In this document: positions 1 through 6,783 of the stretch, piece by piece | Layout of the letters: every line of letters starts with the position of its first letter | How positions within the stretch are numbered: position 1 is the stretch's first letter | From: Chitinophagaceae bacterium | GTDB lineage: Bacteria; Bacteroidota; Bacteroidia; Chitinophagales; Chitinophagaceae | Direction of reading: 5' to 3' | Assembly (NCBI GenBank): GCA_008080615.1 | Contig: VIKJ01000142.1 | Coordinates: forward strand, 1-8,570 | DNA: 8,570 bases | Program-made: the position numbers and the translations under genes | Notes under the pieces: model-generated | What the model saw: only the letters and a program-made list of their open reading frames with translations | Databases searched by the model: none | What the model was told of the DNA's origin: nothing

Positions 1-504
1 AGGATACCCGTTAGGGAAATTAGGATACTCATAATTTAAATACCTGCCTGCCCATCCACTATTCACCACCGCATTACTATCACTTGCACTCATCCAAATA
101 TCAGTGGCCCTGAAATGAGAGAAACTAGGTTGAGGATATCCAACAGAATGAATAATTTTTACTTGACCATTGTTGTACAAACTATGCAAACCAGTCATTG
201 CAGGATGCAATCCTGTTTTATTATTATCGGCAAGCTTTAAAACTTTTGCTTCGGGTATATAAATATTAGAACGTGCATTGGCATAATTGCTAAAGTTCTC
301 TAAAGGAATCACCATATTCAATCCATCATTACCCCCATTCAATTGTATAATCACCAAAATATGATCAGTATCGGTTACTGGCATTAATAATGACTGCGCA
401 AAAGGAGAATCTGCACCAAATGCTTTGAACGATAGCCCACCAACCAAGGAAGGCAATACAATGCCTGCTGGAATTGATTTTCGTAAAAAGTCTCTTCTTT
501 TCAT
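1..504 (-). CDS. DUF1501 family protein with Tat signal (3' end outside window)
   Basis: The 168 visible N-terminal codons encode a DUF1501 protein, a family distantly related in fold to sulfatases and alkaline phosphatases; no reaction is established for it. Residues 2-9 read KRRDFLRKS, a twin-arginine (Tat) export motif, followed by a hydrophobic stretch (about 11-30), so the protein is probably exported folded to the periplasm or cell surface. Typical family stretches follow: IIQLNGGNDGLNMVIPL (about 52-68), LHPAMTGLHSLY (99-110), and HSVGYPQPSFSHFRATDIW (119-137). The ATG at 504 is chosen because it places the Tat motif at the extreme N-terminus. The gene begins 10 bases after the stop of the upstream DUF1800 gene, and an AAGG-like stretch in that gap may serve as a weak ribosome site, so the two are probably co-transcribed. 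The reading frame is open to base 1. The family call is firm; the biological role is unknown. Confidence 0.9.
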   Translation of the reverse strand, partial: MKRRDFLRKSIPAGIVLPSLVGGLSFKAFGADSPFAQSLLMPVTDTDHILVIIQLNGGNDGLNMVIPLENFSNYANARSNIYIPEAKVLKLADNNKTGLHPAMTGLHSLYNNGQVKIIHSVGYPQPSFSHFRATDIWMSASDSNAVVNSGWAGRYLNYEYPNFPNGYP

Positions 505-514
505 AAATGCCTTA

Positions 515-2122
515 TTATGCCAGCTGGTATTCAGCTAGGTTCATCAAATACTTAATTAAATCCCTGATTTTATTTTTTACCGAACTGGTATTGGTTGCGT
601 TCAATGGATTGGAAATAAATAAATCCCAAGCTTCTGTCCAATAAAAATCAGTGCTCTGACCGCTAAGTAAAATATCTTTTTTCAACTGCGCTTTTGAAGC
701 CGCAGAAATATCTATTCTAAACATAACTGCAGTTAAATCATCAATTAAACTATTCGGATCTCTGGGATTAGACAATGTTTTAGCAAACTCAGCTCCGTCT
801 ATTTGCAATTTTTTTCCATTGAATGTATAGCCACTAACAATAAGCGTATCTGTAAACTGATTGCGTTTGGGTAGTGTATCACTATTGATCCAGATCTCAT
901 AAAATTGAGGTTCTTGATAATACGCTTTCCATCCACTTACATCGGGTGGATCACCAATACTCTGTTGCATATTCGTTAACCATCCTACTAAATAATTATA
1001 CATGCCATAATTGGTTGTATAATCCGTTGCAGGTTGAAATGCCAGGTTAAACTCTCTGCAAAGCCCAATCACTAAATCTACTGGGCTTTTTATTTGGCAA
1101 CCCTTACTCAATGCATCAAAAAAATGTTCACTTTTTAATAAGGCACTTAATACTGGTTTAATTTCATAATTATTGCTACGCAACAAATTAGCCATTGGGG
1201 TAATCATGCTTGCTTCTACTGTAGCATCAATTTCATAATAAACAAACCAACGATACAATCTTCTACATAAATATTTAGCTACTTCTTGCGCAGAAAAAAT
1301 CATGGTTAATAAATCATCCAGCTCTGCATCTCCTGCTGTATTGCCTGTTCTACCAGATATTACTGTATTATTATAAAATGAAGAAAATTGTTTATTGGTA
1401 GTATCATGCCTAGTAATATCAAAATAAGAACTATTGGTAGTTGCATTATTTCGCCATCCTGTTAATACTCTTGCAGCAGCTTTTACATCAGCTTCTGTAT
1501 ACAAAGATTCAGGGCCTTTTCCACAACAAAACAATTCTTGCAATTCTCTTCCATAATTTTCATCAGGCGCTGTTTTGGTATTGGATTGCCCATTCAAATA
1601 CACCAACATTGCCGGATCTACTGTGATTGCTCTTGTTAGTGTTTTAAAATTCCCCAACGCCTGTGTACGCAATAGTTGATGATGTTTATAAACATATTGC
1701 GCATTACCTATATCATTGGTTTCAGTAGAAAAATGATTGTGCCAAAAAAGGGTCATTTTTTCACGCAAGCTTCTATCTTGGTTAATCATTTCGCCTACCC
1801 ACCATTTTTTAAAGGACCCCCTTCTTAAGCTGGCAATGGTACCATCCGTATTCATATCATTAACCCAGGTAGTGCCAACTGCAATATTATTATCGGGCAC
1901 AGCTGCATTTCCTACTGCATATTCTTTTAATGGTGGATTGGGTAAGGGAGCCGTTGGATTCAGCAATTCCTGATTGAGTGTTTTCCCATTAAAATAATTC
2001 AGGTCGGCCTTGGTTACCCCAAAAAGTGTTCTTTTTAATAAATGGGTTAGCTCTAGGTTAGTAAAATTACCAGCATAGGGGCTCAAGCCTACGATGGGCG
2101 GGGGTGCAACTAAGTTGTTCAT
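515..2122 (-). CDS. DUF1800 family protein
   Basis: This is a full-length DUF1800 protein of 535 residues from the ATG at 2122. A TTG at 2146 would add eight residues (MNRFNIPL), but no ribosome site favours it. Family landmarks, numbered from the TTG form, are HLLKRTLFG (35-43), LREKMTLFWHNHFST (127-141), DPAMLVYLNG (177-186), NYGRELQELFCCGKG (197-211), ADVKAAARVLTGW (219-231) and PPDVSGWKAYY (400-410). The family function is not established; it typically sits next to a DUF1501 gene, as here. I see no convincing signal peptide: the N-terminus is Pro/Asn-rich and then goes straight into the conserved helix. This contrasts with the Tat signal on its partner. The double cysteine in ELFCCGKG is unusual by my recollection, since many relatives have Thr/Val there. 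The gene diverges from the sigma factor gene. The family assignment is secure; the start is less certain. Confidence 0.9.
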   Translation of the reverse strand: MNNLVAPPPIVGLSPYAGNFTNLELTHLLKRTLFGVTKADLNYFNGKTLNQELLNPTAPLPNPPLKEYAVGNAAVPDNNIAVGTTWVNDMNTDGTIASLRRGSFKKWWVGEMINQDRSLREKMTLFWHNHFSTETNDIGNAQYVYKHHQLLRTQALGNFKTLTRAITVDPAMLVYLNGQSNTKTAPDENYGRELQELFCCGKGPESLYTEADVKAAARVLTGWRNNATTNSSYFDITRHDTTNKQFSSFYNNTVISGRTGNTAGDAELDDLLTMIFSAQEVAKYLCRRLYRWFVYYEIDATVEASMITPMANLLRSNNYEIKPVLSALLKSEHFFDALSKGCQIKSPVDLVIGLCREFNLAFQPATDYTTNYGMYNYLVGWLTNMQQSIGDPPDVSGWKAYYQEPQFYEIWINSDTLPKRNQFTDTLIVSGYTFNGKKLQIDGAEFAKTLSNPRDPNSLIDDLTAVMFRIDISAASKAQLKKDILLSGQSTDFYWTEAWDLFISNPLNATNTSSVKNKIRDLIKYLMNLAEYQLA

Positions 2123-2294
2123 CAATGGAATATTAAATCGATTCAATTTACCGAATCTGTATGAACATAGACTTAGAATCCCCTTAAAATGCAGCCTCTT
2201 TGTTAAATATGCCTAAATAATAGGGCAGAAACAGTACAAACATGCAGCAAATTGGATATAAAAATGTCCTATATTTAGGGTAAACATTCCCTTC
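2123..2294. other. Divergent intergenic region between DUF1800 gene and sigma factor gene
   Basis: This AT-rich gap must hold the promoters for both divergent transcription units. On the plus strand, TATATTTA (2270-2277) resembles the Bacteroidota -7 element TAnnTTTG but lacks the final G. On the minus strand, CATGTTTG (complement of 2237-2244) is an equally partial match. No operator palindrome of convincing length was seen. Confidence 0.5.
2252..2277 (+). promoter_or_regulatory. Weak candidate promoter for the ECF sigma operon
   Basis: TTG at 2252-2254 and TATATTTA at 2270-2277 loosely match the Bacteroidota housekeeping promoter (TTG near -33, TAnnTTTG near -7). The 15-base spacer is shorter than usual and the last G is missing. 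The start codon at 2295 would leave a leader of only about 10 bases. It is the best candidate in the gap, but it is a weak one. Confidence 0.2.
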
Positions 2295-2873
2295 ATGACA
2301 GAACAAGCCATCCTCGTAGGCTGTTTAAAAAATGATCCAACCGCACAGCGGGAACTGTACAATCGGTACAGTCCTAAGATGCTGAGTGTTTGTTATCGTT
2401 TTAGCCAAAGCAGAGAGGATGCAGAAGATATGCTGCAGGAAGGTTTCATTAAAATTTTTACCCAAATACATACATTTCAGAACAAGGGCGCATTCGAAGG
2501 ATGGGTTAGAAGAATCATCGTGCACACTTGTATCAACTTTTTAAAGAAAAACAAAAAGTTTGCTGAAAATGTAAACCTAGATCATGCAGGCTATTTAGAA
2601 GTTAAAGAAGAAACACTTCCTTCTATTATGCAAGCTCGTCAGGTGATTGAATGTATTCGGCTTTTGCCCTTGGGCTACAAAACGGTATTAAACCTTTATG
2701 CGTTAGAAGGCTACAGTCATAAAGAAATTGGAGAGATGTTAGATATAGAGGAAAGTACTAGTAGAAGTCAATATACCAGGGCAAAAACGATGTTGGAAAT
2801 GATTTTAATGAAAAAGAATATTATCGATCGTCCAAGAGAAAATTTCAATTGGGTGGCCGCTTTAAAAAAGTAG
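2295..2873 (+). CDS. ECF-type RNA polymerase sigma factor (sigma-70 family)
   Basis: This 192-residue protein has the two-domain layout of ECF sigma factors, which redirect RNA polymerase to a small regulon. Region 2 (about 20-88) includes the DAEDMLQEGFIKIF helix that binds core polymerase and the GAFEGWVRRIIVHTCINFLKK segment expected to contact the -10 element. Region 4 (about 117-168) has the helix-turn-helix GYSHKEIGEMLDIEESTSRSQ that should read the -35 element. Regions 1.1 and 3 are absent, as expected for ECF factors. The ATG at 2295 gives a standard N-terminus; no strong ribosome site precedes it, which is normal in this phylum. The next gene begins 30 bases after the stop and encodes a membrane protein with a short cytoplasmic N-terminal domain, the usual position of a sigma factor's membrane partner. 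Autoregulation is plausible but not shown. The regulon cannot be deduced here. Confidence 0.93.
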   Translation: MTEQAILVGCLKNDPTAQRELYNRYSPKMLSVCYRFSQSREDAEDMLQEGFIKIFTQIHTFQNKGAFEGWVRRIIVHTCINFLKKNKKFAENVNLDHAGYLEVKEETLPSIMQARQVIECIRLLPLGYKTVLNLYALEGYSHKEIGEMLDIEESTSRSQYTRAKTMLEMILMKKNIIDRPRENFNWVAALKK

Positions 2874-2889
2874 AAGTAAAAGTAGAAGT
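2866..2889 (+). repeat. 12-bp tandem duplication spanning the sigma factor stop codon
   Basis: The 12-mer AAAAGTAGAAGT occurs twice back to back (2866-2877 and 2878-2889) with no mismatch. The first copy contains the TAG stop of the sigma factor gene. The second lies in the 30-base gap before the next start codon and contributes a purine-rich AGAAG (2884-2888), although that is 15 bases from the ATG at 2904, rather far for a ribosome site. Confidence 0.85.
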
Positions 2890-2903
2890 GCTGAGCTGTT
2901 TAT

Positions 2904-3104
2904 ATGGATTACAAGAATTACCAAGACGACCAATTTGAACAATTGCTGCAGGATGAGGTGAAACAGCATCGGATGTATCCGTCTGACCATGTGTGGACGA
3001 ATATCAGAACTGATTTACAAGGCAATCCTTCTTGGCATGCTTATTTCCTTACTAATCATCACTACACTTTCTGTTACCACTATATTAATGGCGCCTTCTT
3101 CTAA
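2904..3104 (+). CDS. N-terminal fragment of sigma-linked membrane protein (frame-disrupted)
   Basis: From the ATG at 2904 the first 46 residues form a charged, soluble domain with the features FEQLLQDEVKQHRMYPSDHVW (about 11-31, given here only as a landmark) and a final SWHA. From memory of Bacteroidota genomes, such a domain heads proteins in which it is followed at once by a transmembrane helix. Here the frame instead continues into YFLTNHHYTFCYHYI and stops at 3104, a sequence unlike any membrane helix. The expected helix (LLIITTLSVTTIL) is present one base over, in the +1 frame, and that frame continues to 4341. The simplest reading is a one-base insertion between about 3039 and 3050, for example in TTT at 3044-3046; removing one base restores a continuous 478-residue protein. 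The domain probably faces the cytoplasm and may hold the sigma factor, which is inference. Confidence 0.7.
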   Translation: MDYKNYQDDQFEQLLQDEVKQHRMYPSDHVWTNIRTDLQGNPSWHAYFLTNHHYTFCYHYINGAFF

Positions 3105-4341
3105 AGAACGTTTCCCTTTAATGCATGTAGAGCAGGTTTCAACAACTAAACCAGCAGAAGTTCATAACAAAGTAACTAAAACAGCAACACAGGAGTCTTA
3201 TTTTGGAGTTATAGAGCCTCAAAATATAACGGTAGAAACCATTACACAGATCAACGAAAATCAGTTGATTGCCAATTATGAAGCAACTAGCTCAATCAAC
3301 TTAAAGCGCGAGCAAACTTTAGCTGCAACAGAAACAAAAGAAAGAATTGGTATAACAGAAAAAACAACACTTAACAAAAAAGCCGATTTAGCTCAACTCA
3401 ATGTCAACGAATTAGAACCATTGAACTTAAACATCGTTTCTGTTAATGAAGCCAACGATGAAATTAATCATTCAGAAAAACCCAACCTACTTAAAACAAT
3501 ACCTGGCAACACAGAGCCAATATTATTGGAAGACGACTATTTAAAAAATATCGTTTCCAAAAAAACAATATTGCCTTGGAAAAAACTATCTAAAGTGGGC
3601 TTTCAGTTTTATATAACTCCTTCTAAAAGTTATAGAACTTTATCAGACGCAGAAGTAAAACAATTTATTCAACCATTAACTGCGCCAAGTGCTGGCACTC
3701 AGAATGTTCCAATGGGTTTAAATTATTCTGCCAGTGTGAACGATATAGTAAGGCATAGCCCTGCAACTGGTTTAGAATTAGGATTTGCTGCATTGTATAA
3801 TATTACAAGCAGCATTAAATTTAAAGCTGGAGTACAATTAAATGTACGTCAATACCATATTGAAACATTTAAAACAGTTAACAGCAACCCAAGTACTATC
3901 GCATTGATTAATAACAACGGGGTTCAAACCATTAACCTGCTATCTCCATACAATAACAACGCAGGCTATAAATCGGAACAATTAGATAATCGCACCTACC
4001 AAGTATCTATTCCAATAGGTGTGCAATGGGAAATTATCAAGGGCAATCGTATGGGATTAAATGCAGAAGCTTCTGTACAACCTACTTATTCTATCAATAA
4101 TAGCACGTATTTATTATCTACCGATTACAAGAACTATACAGACGGAAATGGTTTTATGCGTAAATGGAATATCAATACCGCAGCTGGTATCAATATCTCT
4201 TATAAAAGTGGATCAAATCTTTGGCAGATTGGCCCTCAAATACGCTACCAGCACTTACCGTCATATACCAATCAATACCCAATTAAAGAGCATTTAATGG
4301 ATTATGGTATCAGATTAGGCATTACCCGCCAATGGAAATAG
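3037..4341 (+). CDS. Membrane-anchored outer-membrane beta-barrel-like protein (C-terminal part of frame-disrupted gene)
   Basis: This is the long remainder of the gene that begins at 2904. In this frame it opens at an ATG at 2989, but residues before 3037 are only the shadow of the N-terminal domain. The ATG at 3037 gives MLISLLIITTLSVTTILM, which acts either as the membrane helix of the joined protein (residues about 47-62) or as an improvised signal sequence. A polar, Thr/Glu/Lys/Asn-rich linker follows, to about joined residue 230. The last 248 residues (from KVGFQFYITPSKSYRTLSD) alternate hydrophobic and polar residues, with turns rich in Asn/Gly, strands such as ATGLELGFAALYNIT, VSIPIGVQWEII and WQIGPQIRYQ, and a C-terminal IRLGITRQWK, all typical of an outer-membrane beta-barrel domain. 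The lipoprotein gene follows 24 bases later. A sensor role alongside the ECF factor is inferred from position; transport or porin function is not indicated. Confidence 0.75.
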   Translation: MLISLLIITTLSVTTILMAPSSKERFPLMHVEQVSTTKPAEVHNKVTKTATQESYFGVIEPQNITVETITQINENQLIANYEATSSINLKREQTLAATETKERIGITEKTTLNKKADLAQLNVNELEPLNLNIVSVNEANDEINHSEKPNLLKTIPGNTEPILLEDDYLKNIVSKKTILPWKKLSKVGFQFYITPSKSYRTLSDAEVKQFIQPLTAPSAGTQNVPMGLNYSASVNDIVRHSPATGLELGFAALYNITSSIKFKAGVQLNVRQYHIETFKTVNSNPSTIALINNNGVQTINLLSPYNNNAGYKSEQLDNRTYQVSIPIGVQWEIIKGNRMGLNAEASVQPTYSINNSTYLLSTDYKNYTDGNGFMRKWNINTAAGINISYKSGSNLWQIGPQIRYQHLPSYTNQYPIKEHLMDYGIRLGITRQWK

Positions 4342-4353
4342 CCTTATTTTAGA

Positions 4354-4361
4354 TAGTTTTG
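4354..4361 (+). promoter_or_regulatory. Candidate -7 promoter element before the lipoprotein gene
   Basis: TAGTTTTG is an exact match to the Bacteroidota -7 consensus TAnnTTTG, located in the 24-base gap after the barrel gene. No TTG lies at the expected upstream distance. The start codon at 4366 is so close that a transcript from here would be almost leaderless. It could therefore be a chance match in AT-rich DNA. Confidence 0.25.
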
Positions 4362-4365
4362 CAAC

Positions 4366-4983
4366 ATGCTTAATTTCCGTTTATTTGTTGCAACCCTTTT
4401 TTCCCTTTTTATAATTGCTTGCGGCAATTCAACGCAAAAAAAAATTAATTCAAACATACCAGTTGCGGATACTGCCAAGTTTTACCCCATCGATCAATTT
4501 ATTCAGGAACAGATTAGATATGTAGACCTCAGAAATTTTATCATCACTAAAACCAATACGAATAAAACTAGTTCTAACAACGCAGGTGCAAACAAAACCG
4601 ATTCTAGTAAATTGGTGATTTCAAAAGAAGCATTTATTTCAGAAGCTTCCATCATTTTAAATGAAGCCATTGCATGGAGCAAACAAAAACACCTGTATAA
4701 AGAAACCGTATTTCAAGACCTTAGCACAGCAAGCTATACCATTAATTATACTGCCCTTGATGCCGCAACACCAATACAAAGGGTAGATATTTTATTGAGT
4801 GAGGAAACCAATATTCTCAAGCGATTGTTTATTAGAAAAAATGAGCAAATAAAAGATACCGTTATAACCCATCAATACAGTTGGGTTGCAGATCAAAGTT
4901 TTCAAATAAGCAGTTCGGCGGTTGCTCCCAATTATAATAAAACCACTGCAAATTTTGTTAACTGGGCCAAACAGGAAAACTAA
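4366..4983 (+). CDS. Uncharacterised lipoprotein upstream of uvrC
   Basis: The 205-residue product has a lipoprotein signal: hydrophobic FVATLFSLFIIAC with a lipobox ending at Cys19 followed by GNST, so it should be lipidated and held in the inner or outer membrane facing the periplasm. Residues 61-82 form a low-complexity Asn/Thr/Ser/Lys linker. Before the linker is PIDQFIQEQIRYVDLRNF (41-58), and after it comes a region with several predicted strands (SYTINYTA, QRVDILLSEE, HQYSWVADQSFQI). The N-terminal FYPIDQFIQEQI and the overall layout recall an uncharacterised Bacteroidota lipoprotein family known to me only as hypothetical proteins; no activity can be assigned. The gene follows the barrel protein by 24 bases and is followed by uvrC after 2 bases, so translation of uvrC is probably coupled to it. 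The coding call and lipidation are well supported; the function is unknown. Confidence 0.85.
   Translation: MLNFRLFVATLFSLFIIACGNSTQKKINSNIPVADTAKFYPIDQFIQEQIRYVDLRNFIITKTNTNKTSSNNAGANKTDSSKLVISKEAFISEASIILNEAIAWSKQKHLYKETVFQDLSTASYTINYTALDAATPIQRVDILLSEETNILKRLFIRKNEQIKDTVITHQYSWVADQSFQISSSAVAPNYNKTTANFVNWAKQEN
4973..4978 (+). promoter_or_regulatory. Ribosome binding site for uvrC inside the lipoprotein gene
   Basis: AGGAAA lies 7 bases before the uvrC ATG at 4986 and within the last codons of the lipoprotein gene. It is one of the few purine-rich ribosome sites visible in this window. It supports the ATG at 4986 as the start and suggests translational coupling. Confidence 0.5.
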
Positions 4984-4985
4984 GT

Positions 4986-6755
4986 ATGAACCAGGAAGCA
5001 TTTCAACAGATAGCACATACCATACCTGTAGAGCCTGGTATTTATAAATACTTTGATAAACAAGGCACTCTGCTTTATGTAGGTAAAGCAAAGAGTTTAC
5101 GCAAAAGGGTAAGTTCCTATTTTACCAAAACCTTTACTGGGTATAAAACCCATGAATTGGTGCAGCGTATACATCATATTGAATTTACCATTGTTGATTC
5201 TGAACAAGACGCATTTTTATTAGAGAATGCATTGATTAAAGAATATCAACCTAAGTACAATATCAATTTAAAAGACGATAAAACCTACCCATATATTGTT
5301 ATTAAAAAAGAGCCCTACCCTCGTATTTTTTTAACCAGAAGAAAATGGAACGATGGCTCTGAATACCTTGGCCCGTTTACTTCTGCAGGAAGAGTGAGAG
5401 AGTTGATCAGCTTCATTAAACAATATATACCGCTAAGAAGTTGTAAGCTGAATTTAACTGAACAAAACATTCAGAAAGGAAAATTTAAAGTATGCCTCGA
5501 ATACCATTTGGGTAACTGTAAAGGACCATGTGAAGCTTTGCAAAATGAAGCAGATTATCAAGAAGGAATACAATTGGTAAGAAATGTACTCAAAGGAAAT
5601 TTAGGTGCAGTAATTCAACATTATAAATTAATCATGCAGGGGCATGCCGCTCAATTAAATTTTGAGCAAGCAGAACAAATAAGAAAAAAAATTGAGCACT
5701 TAGAAAACTATCAAGCTAAATCGGTTATAGTTAGTAAACACCTCACTAACCTAGATGTGTTTTCCATTGTAAAGGAAGATGATAAAGCTTATGTAAATTA
5801 TTTAATGGTTCAAAATGGAACCATTGTACAAACGCATACTGTTCCTGTAGAAACCAAGTTAGAAGAAACGGAAGAAGAAGTTCTTGAATTTGTAATTGGT
5901 AATTTAAGAACATCATTCAATAGTTTAGCCAATGAAATTATTGTTCCCTTCCCTATTGAATATCCCGATAAGGAATTGATCATTACCATTCCCAAGGCAG
6001 GCGATAAAAGAAAATTATTAGAGCTCTCACTTAAGAATGTTGCTTATTTTAAAGCCGAGTTGGTAAAGAAAAAAATATTGCACTTAGAAGGCAAAACGGA
6101 TACGGAGCAGAAAAAAGTATTGTACGAATTACAGAACTACTTACAATTATCATCAGCCCCATTGCATATTGAATGTTTTGATAACTCCAATTTTCAGGGG
6201 GCTTATCCAGTTTCGGCCATGGTATGTTTTAAAAATGGCATCCCCTCTAAAAACGACTACCGAAAGTTCAATGTAAAAACAGTAGAAGGCATCAATGATT
6301 TTGCCACCATGAAGGAAGTGGTTTACAGAAGGTATAAACGAGTTTTAGCCGAGGAAGCACCCCTTCCAGATTTAATTATTATTGACGGTGGTAAAGGACA
6401 GCTTAGCGCAGCATTGGAAAGCATCAAGGCCTTGAACTTATTAGGAAGCACCACTTTGGTAGGATTGGCAAAGAACGAAGAAGAATTATTTTTTGCAGGT
6501 GATCAGGAATCTATCAAGCTTCCTTTGAATAGTGACTCCTTAAAATTGGTAAGAAGAATAAGAGATGAAGTTCACCGTTTTGGAATAGGCTTTCATAGAA
6601 ATCAACGTCCAGGCATTGGCCCTCAAACCATTACACAATTATTAAAAACATTTCGTTCTTTAAAAAATATAAAAGCTCAATCAGAGAAAAACCTCGCAGC
6701 TGAAATCGGAACTGCAAAAGCTGCATTATTGATGGCTTATTTTAAGCAAGTATGA
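4986..6755 (+). CDS. uvrC: UvrABC excinuclease subunit C
   Basis: UvrC makes both incisions flanking a DNA lesion in nucleotide excision repair after UvrA and UvrB have located and marked it; it acts in the cytoplasm. At 589 residues it is near the usual 600 or so. The N-terminal GIY-YIG nuclease shows PGIY (17-20), YVGKAKSLRKR (31-41) and the likely metal-binding Glu80 in LLENALIKEYQPKYN. Cys153, 170, 178 and 182 match the cysteine cluster reported to hold an iron-sulfur centre in E. coli UvrC. The UvrB-binding UVR motif is NFEQAEQIRKKIEHLE (225-240). The second, RNase H-like nuclease has Asp399 (ECFDNS), Asp467 (IIDGGKGQ) and His530 (RDEVHRFG). A helix-hairpin-helix region (RPGIGPQTITQLLKTF) ends the protein. 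The linker between His530 and that region seems shorter than I recall in relatives. All catalytic residues are present. It is the last gene of the plus-strand cluster. Confidence 0.98.
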   Translation: MNQEAFQQIAHTIPVEPGIYKYFDKQGTLLYVGKAKSLRKRVSSYFTKTFTGYKTHELVQRIHHIEFTIVDSEQDAFLLENALIKEYQPKYNINLKDDKTYPYIVIKKEPYPRIFLTRRKWNDGSEYLGPFTSAGRVRELISFIKQYIPLRSCKLNLTEQNIQKGKFKVCLEYHLGNCKGPCEALQNEADYQEGIQLVRNVLKGNLGAVIQHYKLIMQGHAAQLNFEQAEQIRKKIEHLENYQAKSVIVSKHLTNLDVFSIVKEDDKAYVNYLMVQNGTIVQTHTVPVETKLEETEEEVLEFVIGNLRTSFNSLANEIIVPFPIEYPDKELIITIPKAGDKRKLLELSLKNVAYFKAELVKKKILHLEGKTDTEQKKVLYELQNYLQLSSAPLHIECFDNSNFQGAYPVSAMVCFKNGIPSKNDYRKFNVKTVEGINDFATMKEVVYRRYKRVLAEEAPLPDLIIIDGGKGQLSAALESIKALNLLGSTTLVGLAKNEEELFFAGDQESIKLPLNSDSLKLVRRIRDEVHRFGIGFHRNQRPGIGPQTITQLLKTFRSLKNIKAQSEKNLAAEIGTAKAALLMAYFKQV

Positions 6756-6783
6756 TGGAGTATATTATTTGATTCTTTTCTTA

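Noticed and set aside
1441..1973. Plus-strand open frames (1441-1626 and 1737-1973) within the DUF1800 gene
   Set aside because: They lie antisense to a firmly identified gene and have low-quality, biased sequences without family features.
2277..2292. AGGG-N8-CCCT mini hairpin just before the sigma factor ATG
   Set aside because: Four base pairs with an 8-base loop is too weak to claim as a regulatory structure.
3037..3104. Programmed +1 ribosomal frameshift to join the two frames
   Set aside because: No stop codon or known +1 slip motif (such as CTT TGA) sits at the boundary; frame one stays open for about 60 bases past it. A simple one-base insertion or sequencing error explains it better.
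4061..4297. Out-of-frame open stretch inside the barrel-protein gene
   Set aside because: It is a same-strand shadow; the main frame is continuous through it and shows regular beta-strand patterning.
4792..5091. Minus-strand open frame across the lipoprotein-uvrC junction
   Set aside because: It overlaps two well-supported plus-strand genes, and its sequence has no family features.
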